64,000 nucleotides of DNA from Chitinophaga ginsengisoli (GTDB lineage: Bacteria; Bacteroidota; Bacteroidia; Chitinophagales; Chitinophagaceae). The position numbers and the translations under genes were made by a program. The notes beneath the pieces are model-generated. The model saw nothing but the letters and a program-made list of their open reading frames with translations, did no database searches and had not been told where the DNA came from. The DNA lies in the NCBI RefSeq assembly GCF_003014595.1, contig NZ_PYGK01000001.1, positions 186,001 to 250,000 of the forward strand, given 5' to 3'. Each line of letters opens with the position of its first letter. Within the stretch, counting starts at the first letter, position 1. This document shows positions 1 to 8,358 of this stretch, piece by piece.

Positions 1-2205
1 CAGCTTCAGTGCGCCTTTATCTTTTTCCTCCCCGATCTTGAATAACAGGGAGTATTTTTTCAACCATTCTTCAGGCAGCAACCCCAGGGAGCCATCAGCC
101 AGTTGCACATAGTTCTGTTTACCTGCCAGCGCCTGTTTAATATCCCTGATGCTCACCTTCTGATCACCATAGGTCACTTCGATCTGTGCATCGAACCAGT
201 CGATACCAGAACTGATCTGCAGATTGGTAACCGGCTTATGGGCGCTGAACTTGAAGTTCTTCAGGTTCTCAAATCCGAACACCCGTACATTCATTTCCTT
301 CAGTGTATCAAAGAAGAGGAAGAACCAGTTGTTCTTCAGCGCCTCTTTGGCCTTCAGGAAGAAGTAATTATTTGAATTAGGCTGGGAGAAATTGGTATGC
401 AGCGTACTCAGTTTATCCACAAACTGTTGTTCTGCTTCTTTGTTCCGGTGGATGATCAGTACCTTATTCCCTTCCTGCACCGTTATTCTGCCGTCATCAT
501 TCCAATCGACTTCCTGTCCGTGATAAGCAAATCCTGGCTGAATAATGAAAGTTTCACCTACTTCACGCAGGAACACCCTGCATTCAGGCAGAATATCATC
601 CACTTCCGCCAGCAATGAGTTATCAAACTGTATCTGGTATTGCTTACTCAATGGCAACAGGTAATCCTGCAAATAGGTGCCCCACTGGTCAGCGGGAATA
701 CGGATACGTCCATTCTCACGGAATAATTCTACATGCAGTGCATCCTGTGCATTTTCAAACAGGTACAACACGTTATTCTTCAGGAACAGTATAGAGCTGT
801 CCCACTCATTATCAGATACATTGACCATTTCTCCTTCGATGAGAACATGGCAGGTTACTTCGATAACGTCAGCAGCGGCGTGTGTTTTGAAGACAGGCTG
901 TAACCTGTCGCCGGCCAGGTGAACAGGCTGCAGGTTCTTTGTTTTGAATGGCTGCCGGTTCGGTAACAGGAACAACAGGCCATGTGCCGCTATCTGCGGG
1001 AACAACTTGGCCAGTTTCGGATGCAGGTACTCCAGCATCAGTTCCTTCGTTTCTGTAGGCAGGGCCGATTCATTATCATCATGGGTAATGTTTTCCCAGA
1101 TGCCTGCAAAAGGAGAGTTCTTGCTGAGAAATTTGCTGACCTCCATGCCCTGCACCTTGCGGACAGGAGTGATCAGATCACGGTCAGCTTCTTTATAAAG
1201 GTAAAAGTCTACGTACTTGGAGAGATCCAGTTTATTGACCAGGGAGACAAAAGCATCCTGTTCCTCATTTACATCACCGCTTACCAGGTCTATCCGGAAG
1301 AATGGATATAGCGGTTCATTGGCATTAAACACAACACCTATGCGCTGAGTAATAGCTGCCGATACCTCTGGTGGCGGGGGAGGAGCAGGCTGCCTGCTGG
1401 CCAGAGCGCCGTCAACCCTTTTGATACTTGGATCAAGTACCCGCAGGAAAGGCTTACCCTCCATATAGGAGAAGGTGAACTTGCCTTCCAGGTTATCATC
1501 GAGCGAATAACCGTATAAGGAGAGGAGTTTGTTCTTTTCCTTATCCCAGTTACGCAATGTGTCAAAATAATAGGGCCCCTGACTATTCAGCAAGTACAGG
1601 AACAGGGCGGTCTTATGCTTACACACAGCATGTTCTGTTTCATCGCAGGTGCAATGTGTATCAAAGAAACGCTCTTCGTTCCGCTGAATGATCAATGGGT
1701 ATTCCTGTCCTTCGTATTTAAGGGTCGCTTCTACTTTTTCATCTTTCGCAGCAGTGATCTTGAAGCTCTTTGCAGATTTTGCCATTTTCTCAGCTTCTGC
1801 AAATATCTCATTGGAAGTGAGCAGTTTGAGCGATTTCAGGTCTATGAACTTCATTTTTACCAGCGTATGCTGCTGGTTATATTGGGTATCATAGCTTTCA
1901 AAGTGATTTTTATCCAGCATTTCCTGCAACTGGAACATAGCGGCAGCTTCATGCCGGCAGATATCGCCAAGGTTGTAGGGACACTGGCAACGGACAGACA
2001 TAATGCCTGTCTCATGATATTTGTTAATGGAAACGCGATAATAATTTGCATGGGTATCGCTCTTTACCCTGAAAGTGGCCGATTTGAGAATAGGATCAGC
2101 TTCTAACAACTCCACACCTCCGGTCGCAAAGATGCGCTTCCCCCTACGGATCACCTCATCGGTTCCGTTATTATATACATATTTCAGTAGCTGGGGCAGC
2201 GACAT
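1..2205 (-). CDS. SWIM zinc-finger protein, N-terminal part of a probable SNF2-type helicase (3' end outside window)
   Basis: The frame is open for 735 codons from the ATG and runs off the left edge without a stop, so the C-terminal part is missing. Two SWIM-type zinc motifs are visible: C73-x-C75 with C83-x-H85 (RCQCPYNLGDICRH), and C185-x-C187 with C195-x-H197 (CTCDETEHAVCKH). SWIM domains bind DNA or protein. In Bacteroidota, proteins with this N-terminal half usually continue into a SNF2/DEAD-like ATPase; that continuation is inferred, because no helicase motif lies inside the window. The middle is a long region with no motif I recognise. A promoter-like TAnnTTTG lies about 77 bases upstream. 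The gene is last in a run of four minus-strand genes but has its own 182-base upstream spacer. Confidence 0.75.
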   Translation of the reverse strand, partial: MSLPQLLKYVYNNGTDEVIRRGKRIFATGGVELLEADPILKSATFRVKSDTHANYYRVSINKYHETGIMSVRCQCPYNLGDICRHEAAAMFQLQEMLDKNHFESYDTQYNQQHTLVKMKFIDLKSLKLLTSNEIFAEAEKMAKSAKSFKITAAKDEKVEATLKYEGQEYPLIIQRNEERFFDTHCTCDETEHAVCKHKTALFLYLLNSQGPYYFDTLRNWDKEKNKLLSLYGYSLDDNLEGKFTFSYMEGKPFLRVLDPSIKRVDGALASRQPAPPPPPEVSAAITQRIGVVFNANEPLYPFFRIDLVSGDVNEEQDAFVSLVNKLDLSKYVDFYLYKEADRDLITPVRKVQGMEVSKFLSKNSPFAGIWENITHDDNESALPTETKELMLEYLHPKLAKLFPQIAAHGLLFLLPNRQPFKTKNLQPVHLAGDRLQPVFKTHAAADVIEVTCHVLIEGEMVNVSDNEWDSSILFLKNNVLYLFENAQDALHVELFRENGRIRIPADQWGTYLQDYLLPLSKQYQIQFDNSLLAEVDDILPECRVFLREVGETFIIQPGFAYHGQEVDWNDDGRITVQEGNKVLIIHRNKEAEQQFVDKLSTLHTNFSQPNSNNYFFLKAKEALKNNWFFLFFDTLKEMNVRVFGFENLKNFKFSAHKPVTNLQISSGIDWFDAQIEVTYGDQKVSIRDIKQALAGKQNYVQLADGSLGLLPEEWLKKYSLLFKIGEEKDKGALKL

Positions 2206-2281
2206 AGTTTCAAATTGCCCGCTTTATAAACCAACCGGGTTAAAAGCTAAAATATTTAGCAGCTGGTGAAAAGGCAATTCA

Positions 2282-2289
2282 CAAAAGTA
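2282..2289 (-). promoter_or_regulatory. candidate -7 element for the SWIM/SNF2 gene
   Basis: On the minus strand this reads TACTTTTG, a full match to the Bacteroidota -7 consensus TAnnTTTG. It would give a leader of roughly 70 bases. No TTTG -33 partner is found at the usual 19-21 base distance, so support is partial. Confidence 0.35.
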
Positions 2290-2387
2290 CGCAGAAAAAT
2301 CCTAAAAAGCTAGAGCATAAGGAGCCTTAGTGCTACAATGTATCACTTCCAGAAACAAACACTTTATAAAAAGAAATTATCTTGCCG

Positions 2388-3116
2388 TTATTCCGCAGCC
2401 ACTAGCTCTCCATTTCTATAAACAGGTAGTACGTTGGCACCATCTGCTGTAAGACAATACTGAATATCTTTCTCCAGGCCATATTTCGCCAGGCGTTTAT
2501 AATGAGACGCCTGCTTCATAATCTCTTGGATGTTGTCTTTTGATACCTCGTACAATGTCTCTGCAGCAATAGCAGAATCACAGTCTACTGTAAAATGCTC
2601 CCTGATCCTGCTTACTACAGCCCCTGCAAACAGGGTATCTTCCATATTAACACGGTCTTTCCAGGCGGCACATCCCAGTATAACCGGTTTACCCTGTGCT
2701 ACCAGGTAGTCACACACTGCAGAAAGGTTTGGAAATGAGCCTGTAATGATCTGGATGGCGTCTTTGGCCATATGCAACAGTTTGGTACCATTTGTAGTGG
2801 TTAGTACCAGTGTCTTGTCCTGTATAAATTCGCGGGGATATTCAAACGGGGAGTTCCCGTGCAGCAAACCTTCCGCAATCCGTCCGTCCCTTTCACCGGC
2901 TGTTACGGCACTGTCCCCCAGTTGTTCGCCGATGCTGACACATTCAGGTACAGAAGCTACGGGTATCACCCGGGAGGCGCCGTTATATAATACTGTACAA
3001 ATCGTAGACGTAGCCCTCAACACATCAATAATCACCACAATACTGTTCTTCACATCATACAAGTGTAACAATGCCGGTGATAAACATACTTCTAAAGTCG
3101 GTTTCTGCTGTTCCAT
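2388..3116 (-). CDS. comB: ComB-like 2-phosphosulfolactate phosphatase family protein
   Basis: The 242-residue protein has the family signatures IDVLRATSTI (about residues 29-38), a central TTTNGTKLL block, and GCAAWKDR in the C-terminal half, and has the usual length of the family. Known members hydrolyse (2R)-phosphosulfolactate, a step of coenzyme M synthesis in archaea. Bacteria such as this one do not make coenzyme M by that route as far as is generally known, so the physiological substrate here is uncertain; sulfolactate metabolism or another acid phosphatase role are alternatives. It lies downstream of gcvT and an SRPBCC gene on the same strand, with a 93-base gap, and no sulfonate-pathway neighbours are seen. 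Confidence 0.8.
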   Translation of the reverse strand: MEQQKPTLEVCLSPALLHLYDVKNSIVVIIDVLRATSTICTVLYNGASRVIPVASVPECVSIGEQLGDSAVTAGERDGRIAEGLLHGNSPFEYPREFIQDKTLVLTTTNGTKLLHMAKDAIQIITGSFPNLSAVCDYLVAQGKPVILGCAAWKDRVNMEDTLFAGAVVSRIREHFTVDCDSAIAAETLYEVSKDNIQEIMKQASHYKRLAKYGLEKDIQYCLTADGANVLPVYRNGELVAAE

Positions 3117-3209
3117 TGCCCATATTTAAAAACAGGATGAAGGTCCGGGAACTGAACATCGTCATATCATGTCAATCCCAATTCCTGGTCCTTCATCCCG
3201 ATTATATCA

Positions 3210-3683
3210 TTAGTCTAATATCACTCTCCATTTCTCTGTCTCCGCATAATCCTTAATCACTTTGTTTCTCAGTGTCAGCAGGTTGGTCATATACTTGTGC
3301 AGATAAAATTTCTCAAACAATCTGCCCAGCCAGCCATAAGGTGTTCCAAACTCCATGATATCAATTGCTACAGTACCATTACCTATTTCCTTAAAATGGT
3401 GCTCATGTTTCATATAGGTAAAATCTCCTGTCACCATCTCATCGCAGAAATACTCTGTTTTACGCATTTCTGTAATGCGGGTGGTCAGCTGCCTCACCTT
3501 ACCCAGGTGTTTGGCCCGCCAGGTTACCGTTTCATCCAGATCTATCAGTCCGTTGGTACGGCCGCTGATCGCTTCCTCATGCATATGCGCCATACTGCGC
3601 TTATGCAACGTAATGCTCCGGCTCAGGTCAAAGACCCGCTCCAGCGGAGCATGAATTACGGTTGTGATATGAATTGTAGGCAT
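3210..3683 (-). CDS. SRPBCC (START/Bet v1-like) family protein
   Basis: A 157-residue cytoplasmic protein without signal peptide. It begins with IHITTVIHAPLERVFDLSR, the typical first strand and helix of the SRPBCC fold, and later has TRITEMRKTEYFCDEMV and DFTYMKHEHHFKE, as in polyketide-cyclase or ligand-binding CoxG/YndB-like relatives. The fold holds small hydrophobic ligands. The gene is 34 bases downstream of gcvT on the same strand and probably co-transcribed, but nothing in the context identifies a ligand. Function unknown beyond the fold. Confidence 0.7.
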   Translation of the reverse strand: MPTIHITTVIHAPLERVFDLSRSITLHKRSMAHMHEEAISGRTNGLIDLDETVTWRAKHLGKVRQLTTRITEMRKTEYFCDEMVTGDFTYMKHEHHFKEIGNGTVAIDIMEFGTPYGWLGRLFEKFYLHKYMTNLLTLRNKVIKDYAETEKWRVILD

Positions 3684-3717
3684 AGAATAGATATGGTTTT
3701 TGCAATTATATGCTAAC

Positions 3718-4806
3718 TTAACTTAAGAATGGCACCTTTACAACTCTGGCTTTCAATAATTTGTCCCTTACTGCAATAAATATTTCTGAATCCTGGGTCG
3801 CAAATGCAGTGTTTACATACCCCAGGCCAATTGCTTTCTGCAGGGAAGGCGACTGTGTACCAGAGGTTACTTTGCCTATCACCTTACCGGCGGCATCTTT
3901 GATCTCGTAATCGTGACGGGGAATACCCTTATCCACCATTTCAAAACCTACCAGCTTACTGGTCACGCCTGCCGCTTTCTGCTGTTCAAATTTACTGCGG
4001 GAAGTGAATTCTTTAGTAAATTTTGTAATCCAGCCCAAACCTGCTTCCAGTGGGGAAGTAGTATCGTCAATATCATTTCCGTAGAGGCAGAAGCCCATTT
4101 CCAGGCGGAGGGTATCACGTGCTCCCAGGCCAATCGGCTTCAGACCTTTAGGGCCTCCTACTTCGAAAATGGCATCCCAGATCTTTTCTGCTGCGCCATC
4201 TTTATCTTCAAAATAGATCTCAATACCACCAGCACCGGTATACCCCGTGGCGCTTACCAGTACATTAGGTACACCAGCAAATTCGCCCTTGGCGAAAGTG
4301 TAATACTTCAGGTTTACCAGTTCAATACTGGTCAGCGGCTGCAGTATGCTGGCCGCATTAGGTCCCTGAATAGCCAGCAGGCAGGTCTTGTCGGAAATGT
4401 CGTGCATTTCCACCCCCTTAGTATTGTGTTTGCTGATCCAGTTCCAGTCCTTCTCTATATTGCTGGCATTCACCACCAGCATATATACCTTGTTTTCTTC
4501 GATACAGTATACCAGCAGATCGTCTACAATTCCACCTTCATCGTTAGGGAGACAGCTGTATTGTGCCTTTCCCACGGTCAGTTTGGATGCATCGTTGCTG
4601 GTAACCCGCTGGATCAGGTCCAGCGCATTTTCCCCCTTCAGAATGAATTCACCCATATGGCTCACATCAAACACCCCTGCATTATTCCTGACAGCCAGGT
4701 GTTCATCGTTAATACCTGTATAGGAAATCGGCATGTTATACCCTGCAAAAGCAGCCATCTTAGCGCCCAGCGCTACGTGTTTGTGTGTAAATGGTGTGTT
4801 CTTCAT
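3718..4806 (-). CDS. gcvT: glycine cleavage system T protein (aminomethyltransferase)
   Basis: GcvT takes the aminomethyl group from lipoylated H protein and passes the methylene carbon to tetrahydrofolate, releasing ammonia. The 362-residue length is normal for the family. The N-terminus [19 protein letters not shown], the FDVSHMGEF segment with the conserved Asp for folate chemistry, and [12 protein letters not shown] and [10 protein letters not shown] are characteristic. No gcvH or gcvP is adjacent, which is common in Bacteroidota. It is the first gene of the minus-strand run with the SRPBCC protein and ComB-like protein. A promoter-like element lies about 60 bases upstream. Confidence 0.95.
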   Translation of the reverse strand: MKNTPFTHKHVALGAKMAAFAGYNMPISYTGINDEHLAVRNNAGVFDVSHMGEFILKGENALDLIQRVTSNDASKLTVGKAQYSCLPNDEGGIVDDLLVYCIEENKVYMLVVNASNIEKDWNWISKHNTKGVEMHDISDKTCLLAIQGPNAASILQPLTSIELVNLKYYTFAKGEFAGVPNVLVSATGYTGAGGIEIYFEDKDGAAEKIWDAIFEVGGPKGLKPIGLGARDTLRLEMGFCLYGNDIDDTTSPLEAGLGWITKFTKEFTSRSKFEQQKAAGVTSKLVGFEMVDKGIPRHDYEIKDAAGKVIGKVTSGTQSPSLQKAIGLGYVNTAFATQDSEIFIAVRDKLLKARVVKVPFLS

Positions 4807-4867
4807 AAATTTAATGATCAGTTCTGTTTTGGGTATGATTTCAGGTTTAAGTTTTGTTTAAGCCCGG

Positions 4868-4875
4868 CAAAAATA
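4868..4875 (-). promoter_or_regulatory. candidate -7 element for gcvT
   Basis: The minus strand reads TATTTTTG, matching TAnnTTTG, 62 bases before the gcvT start codon. A -33 box at ideal spacing is not visible. The rest of the 306-base spacer between gcvT and the M28 peptidase gene shows no ORF or strong hairpin. Confidence 0.4.
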
Positions 4876-5049
4876 GGCTGATTTTCCAAATTCGGCGGCC
4901 AAATAGTGATTTTGGTTCAATAATTGCCTCTGGGAACAACGAGCACCGCCAGCGAATCATCCTTACCTGCAACGGTATATGAAGAACTTTGAGCATGAAA
5001 CTGTTATTAGCAATCAGTACATTCACTGCTAATCAATCACTTAGATACG

Positions 5050-5057
5050 TATCTTTG
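5050..5057 (+). promoter_or_regulatory. candidate -7 element for the M28 peptidase gene
   Basis: TATCTTTG matches the TAnnTTTG consensus and lies 55 bases before the proposed GTG start. No clear -33 TTTG partner is present. Confidence 0.4.
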
Positions 5058-5112
5058 CAACGAAGACCTGGTCTGCCGGCTCTTTCAACAGACTCTTTAA
5101 AAATCAACAACT

Positions 5113-6735
5113 GTGAAGCATACCACATGGCTGTTAGCGCTGTTATTACCCTTTACTCATGAGCTGAACGCCCAAAAAAAAGCCGATCGCAAGACGCTGG
5201 GTAACCTTCAGGCCCATATTACCTTCCTTGCCAGCGACAAGCTCGAAGGCCGTCGCACAGGCACTCCGGGTGAACAACTGGCTGCGGAATATATTTCCAC
5301 CCAGATGAAACTGGCAGGACTTACTCCCAAGGGAGACAGTGGTTACTTACAAACATTTCCTGTAAGCGAAGGCAAACTAATAGCTACCGCCTCACACCTC
5401 ACTGTCAATAAAACCACCCTCACCCCGGGAGAACAGTTTATTCCCCTTCCTTTCAGCGCACAGAAAAGCGCCAAAGGCGATGTGCTGCGCGATGTGAATG
5501 AACCGGAGAATATCTGGCTCTTTAACGTAAAGGACTTTGAAATGCAGCCACATGCAGATCCCCTGGAAATATACCGTCAGAATGCCCGGGAGGCCGCCAA
5601 GGCCGGCGCTACAGGCGTGATCTTCTACAATGGTGACGAGACACCAAAGGAAATCCAGAAATGGCTCTCCGTCGCTGTCGATCCGCTCACCATTCCTGTG
5701 ATGTGGGTGAACAGTGAGACCAGCAAGCTGCTCTCAGAAACCGAAGACCTCCGGATAAACATGCAGGTCAGCTTCACCGCCGGCAGACGTACGGGTACCA
5801 ACGTGGTGGGGTATATAGATAACAAAGCCGCCAGCACTATTGTGATAGGCGCACATTTTGACCACCTGGGACATGGGGAAGACCAGAATTCACTGGCACC
5901 TAATGACAAAACCATCCACCATGGCGCAGATGACAACGCCAGCGGAACAGCCGCTCTCCTGGAACTGGCCAGACTGCTGAAAACATCCCACCTGCAGAAA
6001 TACAACTACCTGTTTGTCGCATTCTCTGGAGAAGAACTGGGACTGTTCGGCTCCAAATACTTTACAGAACATAGCTCTGTGGCCCCCGGCTCCTTCAACT
6101 ATATGATCAATATGGACATGGTAGGAAGGCTGGACCCAACCAGGGGATTACAGGTAGGAGGTATCGGCACCTCACCTGTATGGCCAGCGTTGCTGCAACA
6201 AACCATCCCGGTGGATATTCATACCACCTATGACTCCTCCGGTATCGGGCCTTCAGACCATACCTCTTTCTATCTGAAAAATGTGCCTGTGCTGTTCTTT
6301 TTCACTGGTACGCACAGCGACTATCACAAACCTTCCGACGAAGCTGCCAAAATCAACTATCCGGGAGAATTGACGGTGATAAAGCTGGTATATACGCTGG
6401 TGGAAAAGACAAATAATATGGATAAACTGGTTTTCACCCACACACGCGACAAACAGACCACCAGTACGGGCAGTCCCCGGTTTACGGTAACGCTGGGCAT
6501 CATGCCTGATTATACCTGGCAGAAAGCAGGGGTGAGGGTAGACGGTGTAACGGATAACAAACCGGCCAGTAAAGCAGGCATCCTGGCTAATGACGTGATC
6601 GTTGAACTGGGCTCATACACCATCGTGAACCTGGAGGACTATATGCAGGCGCTTTCAACTTTCAAAAAAGGAGATAAAACCACGGTGAAAGTCAGGAGGG
6701 AAGACAGTGAAAAAGTATTTGATGTCCAATTCTGA
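5113..6735 (+). CDS. secreted M28-family zinc aminopeptidase with PA and PDZ domains
   Basis: A 540-residue exported protein. The proposed GTG start gives KHTTWLLALLLPF followed by a cleavage-like ELNAQ, a good signal peptide. Catalytic and zinc residues of the M28 fold are in order: H248 (GAHFDHLGHG), D273/D274 (GADDNASG), E307/E308 (SGEELGLFGS), D341 (MVGRLD) and H383 (SDHTSF). A protease-associated insert precedes the catalytic part at roughly residues 100-220. The last 80 residues form a PDZ-like domain (DNKPASKAGILANDVIVELG). It probably trims peptides in the periplasm or at the surface. A lipoprotein gene follows after 37 bases and may share its transcript. Confidence 0.9.
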   Translation: MKHTTWLLALLLPFTHELNAQKKADRKTLGNLQAHITFLASDKLEGRRTGTPGEQLAAEYISTQMKLAGLTPKGDSGYLQTFPVSEGKLIATASHLTVNKTTLTPGEQFIPLPFSAQKSAKGDVLRDVNEPENIWLFNVKDFEMQPHADPLEIYRQNAREAAKAGATGVIFYNGDETPKEIQKWLSVAVDPLTIPVMWVNSETSKLLSETEDLRINMQVSFTAGRRTGTNVVGYIDNKAASTIVIGAHFDHLGHGEDQNSLAPNDKTIHHGADDNASGTAALLELARLLKTSHLQKYNYLFVAFSGEELGLFGSKYFTEHSSVAPGSFNYMINMDMVGRLDPTRGLQVGGIGTSPVWPALLQQTIPVDIHTTYDSSGIGPSDHTSFYLKNVPVLFFFTGTHSDYHKPSDEAAKINYPGELTVIKLVYTLVEKTNNMDKLVFTHTRDKQTTSTGSPRFTVTLGIMPDYTWQKAGVRVDGVTDNKPASKAGILANDVIVELGSYTIVNLEDYMQALSTFKKGDKTTVKVRREDSEKVFDVQF

Positions 6736-6772
6736 CCGTTTTATAATATCTTGCAGCCCTTAATATTGTTGT

Positions 6773-7174
6773 ATGAAGCCGGTTTTGTTCATATTAAGCG
6801 CCACCTTTTTTTGCTTTTCGTGTAATCAGGCACGTAACGAGGGAGAGGATACTTCCAATTATGACATCATTACAGAAAAGAGTTATGTGGTACGCAATGT
6901 GAAACCCGTGAGCGGAGATCCGCAAGTGGACTCCCTACTGCAACGAAAACAGGAACTGACAGGCTACCTGGAGCGCCATGGCTTCGTACGTCACGTGGCA
7001 ACCAAAGATAGTCTTGTATTTCGCCGGAACAACAGGCAGGAAGTAGTGATAGAACTGCCTTCGCCTGCAAACACACAGGAGGCCAACCTGATCATTGCAT
7101 TTGATCCGATGAAAAATCCCCTGTTCATTAATCTGAAGAAAGACACTACACAGGTGGAGCAGTATATTAAATAG
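6773..7174 (+). CDS. small lipoprotein of unknown function
   Basis: A 133-residue protein starting MKPVLFILSATFFCFSCNQ, a lipoprotein signal with the likely lipidated Cys at residue 17. The mature part is polar and shows no motif I recognise; a segment HVATKDSLVFRRNNRQEVVI looks like beta structure. It follows the M28 peptidase after 37 bases on the same strand. Function unknown. Confidence 0.7.
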   Translation: MKPVLFILSATFFCFSCNQARNEGEDTSNYDIITEKSYVVRNVKPVSGDPQVDSLLQRKQELTGYLERHGFVRHVATKDSLVFRRNNRQEVVIELPSPANTQEANLIIAFDPMKNPLFINLKKDTTQVEQYIK

Positions 7175-7219
7175 TGAGTATATGCCGGGATCTACCATAT
7201 CCGGCCATAACCTTTAGAA

Positions 7220-7912
7220 TTGGATTTGGAACCTAAGCAAAACATAAGACTTTGTGTAGACGCGGTAGTCTTCGGATACACCGCCAAAGAAAGCATTTCC
7301 GTATTACTCATTAAGCGAACTATCCCCCCCTTCATGCACCGCTGGGCATTACCCGGAGGTTTCGTGATTGACGGTGAAACACTGGAAGAAGCCGTGACCC
7401 GCGAACTGGAAACTGAAGCAGGCGTACATATCAACTACCTGGAACAACTTTACACCTTTGGCCAGCCGGAACGTGACCCCCGGGGCAGGATAATATCAAT
7501 AGCTTATTTCGGCCTGGTGAACCCGACTAACTTCAAGCTGGCTGCCAGTTCTGATGCTGAAGACGCTAACTGGTTCGATATCAAAAAACTGCCTGACCTG
7601 GCATTTGATCATTCCGCTATCGTGGAAACTGCTATAAAGCGCTTACGCGCCAAGATCAGGTATGAACCTATCGGGTTTGAACTGCTCGATCAGAAATTCC
7701 CAATCTCAGACCTGGAGAAACTCTATGAGACAGTCCTGGACAGACCCATTGACCGCAGGAACTTTCAGAAGAAGATCAATCACCTGGGTATTCTGGCGGG
7801 ACACAATGAAAAACAAAAACACCCTTCTGCCGGCAGACCGGCTAAACTCTATAGCTTTAACGAGGAGCGCTATTTCCAGCTGAAAAAAGAAGGGATCTCT
7901 TTTGAGATCTGA
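7220..7912 (+). CDS. nrtR: NrtR-type Nudix-related transcriptional repressor of NAD metabolism
   Basis: The 230-residue protein has an N-terminal Nudix fold (about residues 8-145) and a C-terminal winged-helix part (about 150-225, ending in the HPSAGRPAKLYSF segment typical of the family). The Nudix box is GGFVIDGETLEEAV followed by TRELETEAGV: one of the paired Glu residues of the catalytic REUxEE pattern is Thr, which fits a sensor that binds ADP-ribose without efficient hydrolysis, as known for NrtR. The start is a TTG at the left coordinate; a second TTG two codons on is possible. The downstream genes nadM and nadV encode NAD salvage, and a palindromic operator candidate sits in front of them, so the regulatory role is well supported by context. 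Confidence 0.85.
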   Translation: MDLEPKQNIRLCVDAVVFGYTAKESISVLLIKRTIPPFMHRWALPGGFVIDGETLEEAVTRELETEAGVHINYLEQLYTFGQPERDPRGRIISIAYFGLVNPTNFKLAASSDAEDANWFDIKKLPDLAFDHSAIVETAIKRLRAKIRYEPIGFELLDQKFPISDLEKLYETVLDRPIDRRNFQKKINHLGILAGHNEKQKHPSAGRPAKLYSFNEERYFQLKKEGISFEI

Positions 7913-7964
7913 TCTTTGTATTTCCACCCGATGACTGATAAGCTGCAACACTGCACATAAAAAA

Positions 7965-7983
7965 GCCCCACCGATGGCGGGGC
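7965..7983 (-). terminator. intrinsic terminator, minus orientation
   Basis: GCCCC and GGGGC form the stem with an inner CC/GG step. The flanking A-run (7959-7964) becomes a T-run on the minus strand, so it ends leftward transcription, that is, of the now decayed permease gene. On the plus strand there is no T-run after nrtR. Confidence 0.55.
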
Positions 7984-7995
7984 CGGGTATTGATA

Positions 7996-8203
7996 TGTTA
8001 CCGCCATAAAAGACACCAGGCCATACAGTCCCAGGCAGGAAATGAAGATCGCCAGAATAGCAAAGATCTCGAACAATTCTCCTGTCATCGCTTCCGCCTT
8101 ATAAAAGCGGCCAATGTTTGCTCCCGATGAACTGCATTTACATGGTATCTTCATTTTTCGTCTGTACGGGGGATTCATTGAAACGTTTTTCCAGGAAAGC
8201 AGG
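7996..8203 (-). pseudogene. decayed fragment of a MacB/FtsX-like ABC transporter permease
   Basis: The minus-strand translation contains FYKAEAMTGELF and IFAILAIFISCLGLYGLVSF, closely resembling the start of the last membrane domain of MacB-like permeases common in Bacteroidota. Slightly upstream, in another frame (8174-8203), PAFLEKRFNE resembles the segment that normally precedes it, which implies a frameshift. The usual continuation after the first membrane helix is absent and a terminator follows directly. Only about 70 codons remain, so this is a relic rather than a gene. The rest of the 446-base spacer holds the nadM promoter and operator. Confidence 0.6.
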
Positions 8204-8297
8204 TAAACAGGAATGTATATAATATATTCAGAATCAATTCATTCATCTTTCTTCCGGTATATCATGACATTATTTGTGTAATAATTACGGAAAATAT

Positions 8298-8329
8298 TTT
8301 GTTTATATGTTTAAACCTATATATATTTG
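8298..8329 (+). promoter_or_regulatory. promoter of the nadM-nadV operon
   Basis: TTTG at 8298-8301 and TATATTTG at 8322-8329 match the Bacteroidota -33 and -7 boxes with a 20-base spacer, the best promoter match in the window. Transcription would begin about 20 bases before the ATG. The -7 box overlaps the palindromic operator candidate. Confidence 0.75.
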
Positions 8330-8346
8330 TGTAGAAGATACACAAA
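8326..8346. promoter_or_regulatory. palindromic operator candidate for NrtR
   Basis: TTTGTGTA and TACACAAA are perfect inverted repeats of 8 bases separated by GAAGA. The site covers the 3' half of the -7 box and the expected transcription start, an ideal repressor position. NrtR regulators are known to bind palindromes of about 21 bases in front of NAD-salvage genes. The pairing of this site with the NrtR gene two features upstream is inference. Confidence 0.7.
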
Positions 8347-8358
8347 AGCTCACTATCA

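Noticed and set aside
3913..4881. 322-codon open frame opposite gcvT
   Set aside because: It covers the gcvT gene on the other strand and shows no domain; gcvT is well supported.
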